A DNA stretch of 64,000 nucleotides from a virus, in IMG/VR virus record IMGVR_UViG_3300008448_009815, positions 54,617-118,616 of that record; one strand, given 5' to 3'. A model generated the notes under the pieces. It did no database searches. It worked only from the letters and a program-made list of their open reading frames with translations, and was not told the DNA's origin. Shown piece by piece: positions 46,143-52,710 of this stretch. Positions within the stretch are counted from its first letter, which is position 1. Every line of letters begins with the position of its first letter. A program made the translations under genes and the position numbers.

Positions 46143-47492
46143 ATGAAAAGTAACACTTATTACGATAATTTATTTAGAAAAGTTCTAACCGAAACTTTAG
46201 AAGGAAAGGCTGATGAGATAATGGAAAAATTAAAATTTAATCCTCCAGGGAAATCGTTTGACTATGTCCAAGAAGGAGAAACTTGTGAATGTGGAGGTGA
46301 AATGAAAGAAGGTGAATGTATGGAATGTGGATACATGAATGAAGAGATGAAAGAAAGTAGGTATGTTACATCCAAAGGAGGTAAATTCCCTAACGAAAAA
46401 AAGGAATTATCAAGACAAGATTCTGAATGGACTATGCCAGGATTTGATATGGAAGAATACTGTGCTCAATATTACGATATGGATCCTGAAAGATGTCAAT
46501 CATATTATGATCAAAAAGAATATAATGATAATAGAGGTGAAATCGATGAAAGACTTCATGGTAAACAATCTCGTTTGGATAAAAACAAAAATGGAAGAAT
46601 AGATTCGGAAGATTTTAGATTACTTAGAAAAAAAGGAAAAAATACGGAAATGGAAGAAGGCAACGCATTTTCAGGAGCTCTTGCCAATGCTAAAAAAGAA
46701 GGTAAATCTCATTTTTCTGTTGATGGTAAAAAATATACTGTTAAAGAAAGTAAAAGACAAAATGATAATGGTGTTTTATATAAATTAGAATACATTAATG
46801 AAACCGCATTGTTTACTGAAGATGAAATAATAGATATTATTGAGGGTATTATTAAAGAAGAAAGTAAAACAAAAAATACGATTAAAACAGGTAAAACACC
46901 TGCAGGGTATATGGCATATGAAAAGTCACATAAAGGTTCGGGAAAAGAAGAAGATGACTATATGAAAAGTTTTGAGAAGAAAATGAAAGATTATCTTAAA
47001 GACGGATCTAAAGGTAAGTATGAAATGAATCCTAAACATTTTCCTATGGGTAATGGTGAAATTGAAAAAATGGAAAAAATGGCTTATGTACCATCAAATG
47101 CTGTACAGGATTATGTAGATAACTTTACCGCCGCAGCATTAGAAAACTTAGACTTCAATGATGGGATAGCTCCAAATGAGGATTGGATGACAGATAACAT
47201 TGAAGGTTCATCTAGAACGGGTAATAACCCTGAATGGGCAAATGCGGTTGAAACACCAACAAACAAGAAAAGAAACAAAATAAGAAAAGATAATTTACTT
47301 GGTAAACTAAAAAGAAAGGCATATAATAAATCTGTACAACCAGTAGTTTCAGATAAAACAGGTAATGAAACAGATAAAGCAAGTAAAGTTATGATGAAAC
47401 TTGAATCAGTTGAAAACAAAAAAATTGAAAAACTTAATGAGGAGTTCGATAGAATGAAGTCGTTGATTGGTTATCAAGATAAGACACAATAA
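46143..47492 (+). CDS. Candidate internal virion protein with zinc and EF-hand-like motifs
   Basis: The 449-residue, highly charged protein starts with an amphipathic leader (MKSNTYYDNLFRKVLTETLE) that contains LTE, a possible prohead-protease site. Near residues 45-65 is a zinc-ribbon-like motif with two CxxCG knuckles (TCECGG, ECMECG). At about 143-155 is DKNKNGRIDSEDF, an EF-hand calcium loop. The C-terminus ends EEFDRMKSLIGY. This mix suggests a head-internal or scaffold-associated protein. It is followed by a strong terminator. Confidence 0.7.
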   Translation: MKSNTYYDNLFRKVLTETLEGKADEIMEKLKFNPPGKSFDYVQEGETCECGGEMKEGECMECGYMNEEMKESRYVTSKGGKFPNEKKELSRQDSEWTMPGFDMEEYCAQYYDMDPERCQSYYDQKEYNDNRGEIDERLHGKQSRLDKNKNGRIDSEDFRLLRKKGKNTEMEEGNAFSGALANAKKEGKSHFSVDGKKYTVKESKRQNDNGVLYKLEYINETALFTEDEIIDIIEGIIKEESKTKNTIKTGKTPAGYMAYEKSHKGSGKEEDDYMKSFEKKMKDYLKDGSKGKYEMNPKHFPMGNGEIEKMEKMAYVPSNAVQDYVDNFTAAALENLDFNDGIAPNEDWMTDNIEGSSRTGNNPEWANAVETPTNKKRNKIRKDNLLGKLKRKAYNKSVQPVVSDKTGNETDKASKVMMKLESVENKKIEKLNEEFDRMKSLIGYQDKTQ

Positions 47493-47518
47493 TTTACATA
47501 AAAAATATCTTTGTTATT

Positions 47519-47554
47519 ATTCTCCATAGATACTTGTCTATGGAGAATTTTTTT
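47519..47554 (+). terminator. Terminator overlapping the next start codon
   Basis: A perfect 12-bp stem (attctccataga at 47519-47530, tctatggagaat at 47537-47548) with a 6-base loop is followed by six Ts. The ATG of the next gene (47540) lies inside the 3' arm. It ends the operon from 46143 and could also mask the next start codon. Confidence 0.85.
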
Positions 47555-48004
47555 AATTATATAGCAAAACCAATGGATCCCGATGATGTGGACATATGGT
47601 TTAGAGTTAATAATATAATACCTGAAAAAATGGATTTATATTATGACTTTAGTTTTTCATTATACTATTTGATTTTAGACACATATTTGGGTGACGACAA
47701 AAATAGTGAAACCAAAATAGTATTATCTGATGAAGATAATTTAAAACATTTTGAATGGTGTTGGAATAAAACAATTGAGAACTTTCAAAAAGAAGAAATT
47801 ACTTTTAATAAAAAAGGGGATCATTATGAGTATTTCTTATCATTCTTCACTGACATATTCTATAATCAAAAGGAGAACAAAATAAAAAGTTCAATAGGAA
47901 CATTCTTTAACGACTTATTCGACAGGAAAAAACCTTTTACAAAATCTGATTTGGATATGATATCAAGTATATATAAATCATTAGATAAAAATATGTCAGT
48001 ATAA
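47540..48004 (+). CDS. Unknown phage protein, start inside a hairpin
   Basis: The 154-residue frame starts at ATG 47540 (MENFFNYIAKPMDPDDVDIW); the next in-frame ATG (47573) would drop the NYIAKP segment that looks like a natural N-terminus. A TATCTTTG box at 47506-47513 could serve as a host-type -7 element although no good -33 element is seen. The protein is acidic and helical with a motif SFSLYYLILDTYLGDD. No family recognised. Confidence 0.68.
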   Translation: MENFFNYIAKPMDPDDVDIWFRVNNIIPEKMDLYYDFSFSLYYLILDTYLGDDKNSETKIVLSDEDNLKHFEWCWNKTIENFQKEEITFNKKGDHYEYFLSFFTDIFYNQKENKIKSSIGTFFNDLFDRKKPFTKSDLDMISSIYKSLDKNMSV

Positions 48005-48070
48005 TATTGACATTAGAGTTAACTAATTTAGATTTATGATAATATAAATAAACTTTTTTTAATTAACAAA

Positions 48071-48244
48071 ATGGAAACATTAGAAAAAATTAAAGCACTT
48101 ACAGAGGAACTTAGTGTTGATGTAACGAAGTTCAACAGTGGTAATAAAAGTGCGGGAACTAGAGCAAGAAAGACTTCCCAAGAATTAAAATCTTTATTAC
48201 AACAATTAAGAGGTGAAATTCTAGAATCTAAAAAAGCTGCGTAA
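48071..48244 (+). CDS. Histone-H1-like small protein
   Basis: A 57-residue frame (METLEKIKALTEELSVDVTK) continues FNSGNKSAGTRARKTSQELK and ends in ESKKAA. The order (helix - GNKSAGTRARK - QELK.L.Q..R.E) closely matches the Hc1-like 'histone H1' proteins of Bacteroidota. These bind DNA non-specifically. In a phage it could condense the genome or displace host nucleoid proteins. It stops 1 base before the next ATG. The base composition is like its neighbours. Confidence 0.8.
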   Translation: METLEKIKALTEELSVDVTKFNSGNKSAGTRARKTSQELKSLLQQLRGEILESKKAA

Positions 48245-48245
48245 T

Positions 48246-48437
48246 ATGACTAACATAAATACTATATATCTTTTTGTATTTGTGTTCTCACTAATTGCAG
48301 TATTTAGAATTGTTTTTAGATTTACTGTTTCCCTACTACAATCTGAACCGAAAAAATTTGTGATGAGTAGTAGGGAAACTATTTATTTAGGTTTATTCAT
48401 ATCTTACATCATAACATATTTAATACAATCAAATTAA
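48246..48437 (+). CDS. Small two-helix membrane protein
   Basis: The 63-residue protein has two hydrophobic helices (IYLFVFVFSLIAVFRIVF at the N-terminus and YLGLFISYIITYLIQS at the C-terminus) joined by a polar, basic loop. Size and topology fit a class II holin or antiholin. The amidase is 4.5 kb upstream, so a lysis role is possible but unsupported by a family match. Confidence 0.62.
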   Translation: MTNINTIYLFVFVFSLIAVFRIVFRFTVSLLQSEPKKFVMSSRETIYLGLFISYIITYLIQSN

Positions 48438-48883
48438 TGGGATTATTTGAAGAATTCAGTATACTATTTCCTTACTTACAATCAGTTAGGAAAATTAAAA
48501 ATTATTTATCTTTTGACATTGAATTTCCTGAAACATGGAAGTTACCTAAAAAATATGTTAATGAGAAATCTGTAATGGAGAATGAAAAAACAACAACAGG
48601 TTATAGGTTCTTCTCATTTGTTGCTGAGTTTAATGAAACCTCAACAAACCAATTAATTGATAGTATTAAAAATGTCATCTCTTACAATAAAGAAAGAGAA
48701 GAAAAAGACAGGTTATTCCAACACAAGGTAAATGAGTTGAAAGCGATTTTTGAAAAACAAAATTTAAATAGTCTACAAGCTTTGAAATTTGACATAAATG
48801 ATCCTAAAATTGAATTAGAAGATGACGAAGAAACCACTGAGCCAACTGGAAGGGATGCAGGATTGGTTGAAGAACGAGATTAA
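48437..48883 (+). CDS. Unknown charged protein
   Basis: The 148-residue protein shares its first base with the preceding stop (TAATG). It begins GLFEEFSILFPYLQSVRKIK and reads on as a mixed alpha-beta domain, then a long charged helix ending in an acidic tail. No motif identified. The next small gene overlaps its 3' end. Confidence 0.66.
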   Translation: MGLFEEFSILFPYLQSVRKIKNYLSFDIEFPETWKLPKKYVNEKSVMENEKTTTGYRFFSFVAEFNETSTNQLIDSIKNVISYNKEREEKDRLFQHKVNELKAIFEKQNLNSLQALKFDINDPKIELEDDEETTEPTGRDAGLVEERD

Positions 48884-49028
48884 TAAAGATAAGAAAGAAC
48901 TTGAACTTGAAAAAATAAAATTTCTAAATGAGATTAAAAATTTTAAAAAAGAAGACATAGTTCAAAAAAATACGAATAAAGTTAAACTAACAATATGGCA
49001 GAAACTGAAAAAAATGTTAATGGGATAA
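48855..49028 (+). CDS. Small lysine-rich helical protein
   Basis: The 57-residue frame (MQDWLKNEINKDKKELELEK) is chosen from ATG 48855; an upstream ATG at 48822 would lengthen the overlap with the previous gene to 62 bases. The product is a single basic coiled coil ending WQKLKKMLMG. It overlaps both neighbours, so its reality depends on conservation. Confidence 0.52.
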   Translation: MQDWLKNEINKDKKELELEKIKFLNEIKNFKKEDIVQKNTNKVKLTIWQKLKKMLMG

Positions 49029-49309
49029 TGGAAAAATTAGCATTAATAACTGATGCCACTCAATCAATGTTCCCAAAAGGTAAATCCGTAATAGTTTTTG
49101 AATTGAATGAGGGAGACTTCAAAGAAGTATTAGGAAATTTTAGACAACTCGATCAAGGACATAAAAAATTTAAAATTGATATATCAGGAGTTGAGGTTGT
49201 TTTTATTTTGGAGGGTCAATACGACGACTCAAAAATAAATGTAGCACCTGTAAAAAGGAGTTTTATTGGGAGACTATTCCCTTTTATAAGTCGTAAATCG
49301 TCTATATAA
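48995..49309 (+). CDS. Unknown small protein
   Basis: The 104-residue protein (AETEKNVNGIMEKLALITDA) is an alpha-beta protein with strands VIVFELNEGDF and VEVVFILEG. It ends with a basic C-terminus (FIGRLFPFISRKSSI) whose coding sequence overlaps a reversed gene by 36 bases. No family recognised. Confidence 0.64.
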   Translation: MAETEKNVNGIMEKLALITDATQSMFPKGKSVIVFELNEGDFKEVLGNFRQLDQGHKKFKIDISGVEVVFILEGQYDDSKINVAPVKRSFIGRLFPFISRKSSI

Positions 49310-49912
49310 AACCGATTTAGGAATACCATTACTGGATAATAAATCATAAAGGTATTTCTTTTGTTGTGGTGATGAATCTTTAACAATAATAGTATCAATT
49401 CTACCTTTATTAATCATATAATTAGACACACCATCAACAAATCTATCACAATCATCTTCACTCTTTAATGAAAATAGATTTATATCACTGTCATGTTGGA
49501 TAACAATTTTGTTATTAATTTTCGATAAAAGTTTAACCCCAATTTTAGGTAGATGTTTCCTCATAAACTTATCAACACCTATCTTAGTTTTATTTTTAAT
49601 ATCGTATAGTTGTTCCTCTTTTCTATATGGAGTAATTTCAACTATAGTATAGTTTGGATCTTCAAGTTCAATTTTTATTGTTCTACCAAAATCATCTCTA
49701 ACAAAATATGGTGATGACTCATCCATCTTTGAAACTAATGCAAGTTCGTAGACGCATTTTTTACCATTCTCAGTCTCAACACCAAAAAATACATTTTTAT
49801 TTTCTTCTATTAAGTTTTTATAATATTTTGTAGCATTAACTTTAGTTTTAAACTTCTTTATAATTTTCTTTTTTACCTTATTTTTGAATAATACAATTGT
49901 GAAATTGTCCAT
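49274..49912 (-). CDS. Unknown protein, reversed
   Basis: The 212-residue protein (MDNFTIVLFKNKVKKKIIKK) is basic at the N-terminus with alternating strands and helices: VFFGVETENGKKCVYELALV and a later IVIQHDSDINLFSLKSEDDC. It overlaps convergently with the gene on the + strand and faces the DnaJ gene across a 44-base divergent region. The C-terminal half resembles a small nucleotide- or metal-binding domain, but no motif is decisive. Confidence 0.66.
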   Translation of the reverse strand: MDNFTIVLFKNKVKKKIIKKFKTKVNATKYYKNLIEENKNVFFGVETENGKKCVYELALVSKMDESSPYFVRDDFGRTIKIELEDPNYTIVEITPYRKEEQLYDIKNKTKIGVDKFMRKHLPKIGVKLLSKINNKIVIQHDSDINLFSLKSEDDCDRFVDGVSNYMINKGRIDTIIVKDSSPQQKKYLYDLLSSNGIPKSVLYRRFTTYKRE

Positions 49913-49927
49913 TTTTTCATATCTTTG
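49897..49927 (+). promoter_or_regulatory. Host-type promoter (TTG-N20-TATCTTTG)
   Basis: TTG at 49897-49899 and TATCTTTG at 49920-49927, spaced by 20 bases, match the Bacteroidota consensus closely. It lies 29 bases before the DnaJ start. The -33 element is inside the divergent gene's coding end. Confidence 0.7.
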
Positions 49928-49956
49928 TAATTAAATATAATTAAAATACTATATAA

Positions 49957-50886
49957 ATGAATATTCCGAATTATTACGACATATTAGGTGTTCCTGAAAC
50001 TGCAACCCAAGATGAGATAAAAAAAGTATATCGTAAACTGGCAAAAGAAAATCACCCTGATGCTGGTGGTGATGAGGAAAAGTTTAAGCAAATTGCTGAA
50101 GCATATGATACTATTGGTGACGATAACAAACGACAAGAGTATGATATGAGAAGAAAGAACCCATTTGCAGGAATGGGAGGAGGTGACGATATATTCCAAC
50201 AGATGTTTAATCAGGCATTTGGTAATCGTAGACAAAAAAATGTGGTACATGATTTAGTTATTGATACTGAATTAAAAGTTACTGAATCATATTTGGGTGC
50301 GAATAAAGAAATCACATATCGTAGGAAATTAAAATGTGATCCATGTAATGGTAGTGGGGGTGAGAAGAAAATTTGTCCCGAATGTAATGGACAAGGTTCT
50401 GTAGTGAGACAGATGGGGTCTGGTATGTTTATACAAATGGTACAAGTTGCTTGTAACACTTGTTCAGGACATGGACGAGTTATTACAAATCCTTGTCATA
50501 TTTGTAATGGTAGTGGGACTAAAGATGAGATGAAAACTGTTGAAGTTAAATTACCTAATGGTATTGATGATGGACAATTCATCCGATTACAAGGTGTTGG
50601 GGATTTTAGAAACGGTGTTTATGGTAACTTAGTTGTTAGAGTTAAATTGGTTTCTGATAATAATTTTGAAAAGTACGGACCTCACTTAATTTATAATGCT
50701 TATTTCACATTGGATGATTTGAAGAAGAGTGATTTTGAAATACCTCATCCTGACGGTACGGTAAGGTTAAGATTCCCAAAGACATTTGATACAACAAAAC
50801 CCTTAAGAGTTAAATCAAAAGGGTTTAAAGGTGAAGTGATAGGTGACTTGTTGGTTAACCAGCATGTCCGATTTGAAAGGGATTAA
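49957..50886 (+). CDS. dnaJ: DnaJ-like co-chaperone
   Basis: The 309-residue protein has a J domain with HPD at 33-35 (KENHPDAGGDE), a short Gly-rich link (NPFAGMGGGDD), and a zinc-binding region with three clear CxxCxGxG-type repeats (CDPCNGSG, CPECNGQG, CNTCSGHG, CHICNGSG). The C-terminal substrate domain is present but short. It would recruit host DnaK for folding or assembly of phage proteins or for replication. It is smaller than cellular DnaJ (about 375). It has its own host-type promoter and so is probably early. Confidence 0.9.
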   Translation: MNIPNYYDILGVPETATQDEIKKVYRKLAKENHPDAGGDEEKFKQIAEAYDTIGDDNKRQEYDMRRKNPFAGMGGGDDIFQQMFNQAFGNRRQKNVVHDLVIDTELKVTESYLGANKEITYRRKLKCDPCNGSGGEKKICPECNGQGSVVRQMGSGMFIQMVQVACNTCSGHGRVITNPCHICNGSGTKDEMKTVEVKLPNGIDDGQFIRLQGVGDFRNGVYGNLVVRVKLVSDNNFEKYGPHLIYNAYFTLDDLKKSDFEIPHPDGTVRLRFPKTFDTTKPLRVKSKGFKGEVIGDLLVNQHVRFERD

Positions 50887-51059
50887 AATAAAGAAATTAC
50901 ATCTTTAATTATTTGGATGGTACCGTAAATTCCGGCACCAAACATATATAATGAGAATATTAATAATCCCCATTGTGTTTTACTCATACCTTTTTTACAT
51001 TGACTACATCCTGTAACTTGTGTTGCTTCTTTTTTTGATTGTTCTACTTCTTGTTTCAT
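50883..51059 (-). CDS. Small membrane protein with CxxC, reversed
   Basis: A 58-residue frame (MKQEVEQSKKEATQVTGCSQ) has CSQCKKG just before one transmembrane helix (WGLLIFSLYMFGAGIYGTI). It starts 5 bases after the stop of the reversed gene 51064-51549 and its stop overlaps the DnaJ stop. The layout suggests a small membrane protein co-transcribed with that gene. It is too short to be seen in a 60-codon scan. Confidence 0.62.
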   Translation of the reverse strand: MKQEVEQSKKEATQVTGCSQCKKGMSKTQWGLLIFSLYMFGAGIYGTIQIIKDVISLF

Positions 51060-51063
51060 AATG

Positions 51064-51549
51064 TTATTTTTGATAATAAATAATTATATCACCAATTATT
51101 TTATAAGTGAATGATTGGTTAATAATTGATTCTCTTATCACAATATCATCATTTCTTGTTATTATAATCTCTCTAGTGTTAACATTATTGAATAATTTTT
51201 TTGGGTGACGGATTGAGGTATTTATTGTTATTTTAAGATTATTATTTTTTATGTTGTAATGAGTAAATAATTGATAATCAAAACCTAAACGGTAATCACG
51301 AATCAATAATGCACATTTATGTTTACAGGTATTAAATAAAATAAATGATTGATTAATTAAAACATCGTATATGTCCGACATTGAGTCCATGATTTCATCC
51401 GTTGGGACTCTAATAAATTCACCACTACCGGTAATAGCTCGGAAAGATTCATAAGTTTGAACGATACTCAATGGTTGACCATTAATGGTAACATTTTTAA
51501 TAGGAACACTCTCAACAATTATACTCTTAAGTAATGGTAATAAATTCAT
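51064..51549 (-). CDS. Unknown protein, reversed
   Basis: The 161-residue reading is taken from ATG at 51549 (MNLLPLLKSIIVESVPIKNV); an upstream in-frame TTG (51576) would begin inside the terminator-promoter region. The product is beta-rich and ends in a long strand series (SFTYKIIGDIIIYYQK). It has a conserved-looking CKHKCALLIRDYRLGFDYQL segment. An exact TATTTATA on the minus strand lies 6 bases before the start. Function unknown. Confidence 0.68.
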   Translation of the reverse strand: MNLLPLLKSIIVESVPIKNVTINGQPLSIVQTYESFRAITGSGEFIRVPTDEIMDSMSDIYDVLINQSFILFNTCKHKCALLIRDYRLGFDYQLFTHYNIKNNNLKITINTSIRHPKKLFNNVNTREIIITRNDDIVIRESIINQSFTYKIIGDIIIYYQK

Positions 51550-51555
51550 ATATAA

Positions 51556-51563
51556 TATAAATA
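51556..51563 (-). promoter_or_regulatory. Late-type motif TATTTATA on the minus strand
   Basis: The minus-strand TATTTATA lies 6 bases before the ATG at 51549 and directly after the terminator of the upstream reversed gene. Confidence 0.55.
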
Positions 51564-51568
51564 CAAGA

Positions 51569-51594
51569 AACCCCACCTTTTTAGAGATGGGGTT
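51569..51594 (-). terminator. Terminator of the reversed gene 51599-51787
   Basis: On the minus strand, aacccca (51588-51594 complement) pairs with tggggtt (51569-51575 complement) around a 12-base loop, then TTTCTTG. The same stem sequence recurs at 56667-56690. It lies 5 bases beyond the stop codon. Confidence 0.65.
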
Positions 51595-51598
51595 ACAA

Positions 51599-51787
51599 TT
51601 ATTTCATTCCTAAAATTGAGGTAATCAACCCAGACCGATTCACCCAGTCATTAGCGGTCAGTTTGTTTAATAGGATTCTGACAACCTGTTGATAATATTG
51701 ATTACTCAACCACATCAACAATACAAAGATAGTGAAGTTTTTGGTTCTGCCAAAACTTTTGTAATCTTTTTTAAAAAAAATATTCAT
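51599..51787 (-). CDS. Small basic protein, reversed
   Basis: The 62-residue protein (MNIFFKKDYKSFGRTKNFTI) has a hydrophobic segment FVLLMWLSNQYYQQVVRILL and a C-terminus VNRSGLITSILGMK. It is bounded by a minus-strand TATTTATG upstream (51799-51806) and a terminator downstream, which supports a transcribed unit. No family known. Confidence 0.55.
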   Translation of the reverse strand: MNIFFKKDYKSFGRTKNFTIFVLLMWLSNQYYQQVVRILLNKLTANDWVNRSGLITSILGMK

Positions 51788-51798
51788 TGACTGATTAT

Positions 51799-51806
51799 CA
51801 TAAATA
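51799..51806 (-). promoter_or_regulatory. Late-type motif TATTTATG on the minus strand
   Basis: The variant TATTTATG on the minus strand lies 11 bases before the ATG at 51787. One mismatch in the last position, as for other copies. Confidence 0.4.
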
Positions 51807-51821
51807 TCTTATACTTTACCT

Positions 51822-52661
51822 ATGTTAAGTTATATCGGAGGTAAGAGTAAAATTGGAAAGTGGATAGTCCCTTTCTATGATAATAATATGGAAACATATG
51901 TTGAAACATTCGGAGGGATGTTTTGGTGTTTCTTCAACATGGACTTAAAACAGTTCCCAAACCTAAAGAAAGTTGTTTATAACGACTTTAATCCACTTAA
52001 TTACAATCTGTTTAAATGTATTCAGAACCCAACTGAATTATTGAATGCAATTAACGCAATTGATTGTCAGAAATTTGGTGTAGAAGTAACTCCACCAATT
52101 TATAAAGAACAGTTTATCAGGTTTCAGGCTGAAATTTTTAGTGAAGGTTTCAGTGTAGAACCTGGTAATTATGAAGTTGCTGCTAAATACGCTTATGTCC
52201 TTACACAGGTTTTTAGTGGTTCTAAACCTGAGACAAGTTCATTCATTGACTTGAAAGGTAAATACAAATCAAAGTATCTTACATTTAGAGATAAATTATC
52301 TAAACCTGATTGGGTAGAACATTTCTTGAAAATTACGGATGTTGAAAATATGGATTTTGAGGATGTCATTAAAAAGTATGATTCACCAACAACATATTTT
52401 TATGTTGATCCACCATATTGGAAAACTGAAAATTACTATTCAAATCACGATTTTGACAGAGAAGATCATGAAAGACTTGCAAATATATTAAAAGGAATGG
52501 AAGGTAAATTTAGTTTGTCGTATTATGACTTCCCGTTGTTATCGGAATGGTTCCCTAAAGAACAATATAGTTGGGAGAAAAAAGAATTCGCTAAGGCGGC
52601 GGCAGCCAAAAAAGGTACCAAACAAAATATGGGTGAAGAATTACTTATACTGAATTATTAA
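51822..52661 (+). CDS. dam: DNA adenine methyltransferase, Dam/D12 class
   Basis: The 279-residue enzyme begins MLSYIGGKSKIGKWIVPFYD, the FxGxK-type SAM motif of the D12 class, and has DPPYW at 196-200 (TYFYVDPPYWKTENYY). It also has VVYNDFNPLNYNLFKCIQNP, the typical second motif. It methylates adenine N6, probably to escape host restriction or to mark phage DNA. The target cannot be read from the sequence. The symbol is used for the family, not for GATC specificity. Confidence 0.86.
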   Translation: MLSYIGGKSKIGKWIVPFYDNNMETYVETFGGMFWCFFNMDLKQFPNLKKVVYNDFNPLNYNLFKCIQNPTELLNAINAIDCQKFGVEVTPPIYKEQFIRFQAEIFSEGFSVEPGNYEVAAKYAYVLTQVFSGSKPETSSFIDLKGKYKSKYLTFRDKLSKPDWVEHFLKITDVENMDFEDVIKKYDSPTTYFYVDPPYWKTENYYSNHDFDREDHERLANILKGMEGKFSLSYYDFPLLSEWFPKEQYSWEKKEFAKAAAAKKGTKQNMGEELLILNY

Positions 52662-52677
52662 TTAATTTATTCATTTT

Positions 52678-52697
52678 TATTTATCGTAATATTTATA
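52678..52697 (+). promoter_or_regulatory. Two late-type motifs (TATTTATC, TATTTATA)
   Basis: TATTTATC at 52678-52685 and TATTTATA at 52690-52697 lie in the 49-base gap before the ATG at 52711; the second is 13 bases from the start. Confidence 0.55.
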
Positions 52698-52710
52698 GTA
52701 AAAACATCAA

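Noticed and set aside
47506-47513. TATCTTTG box as a complete promoter for the gene at 47540
   Set aside because: No TTG or TTTG at 17-23 bases upstream; mentioned only as a possible partial element.
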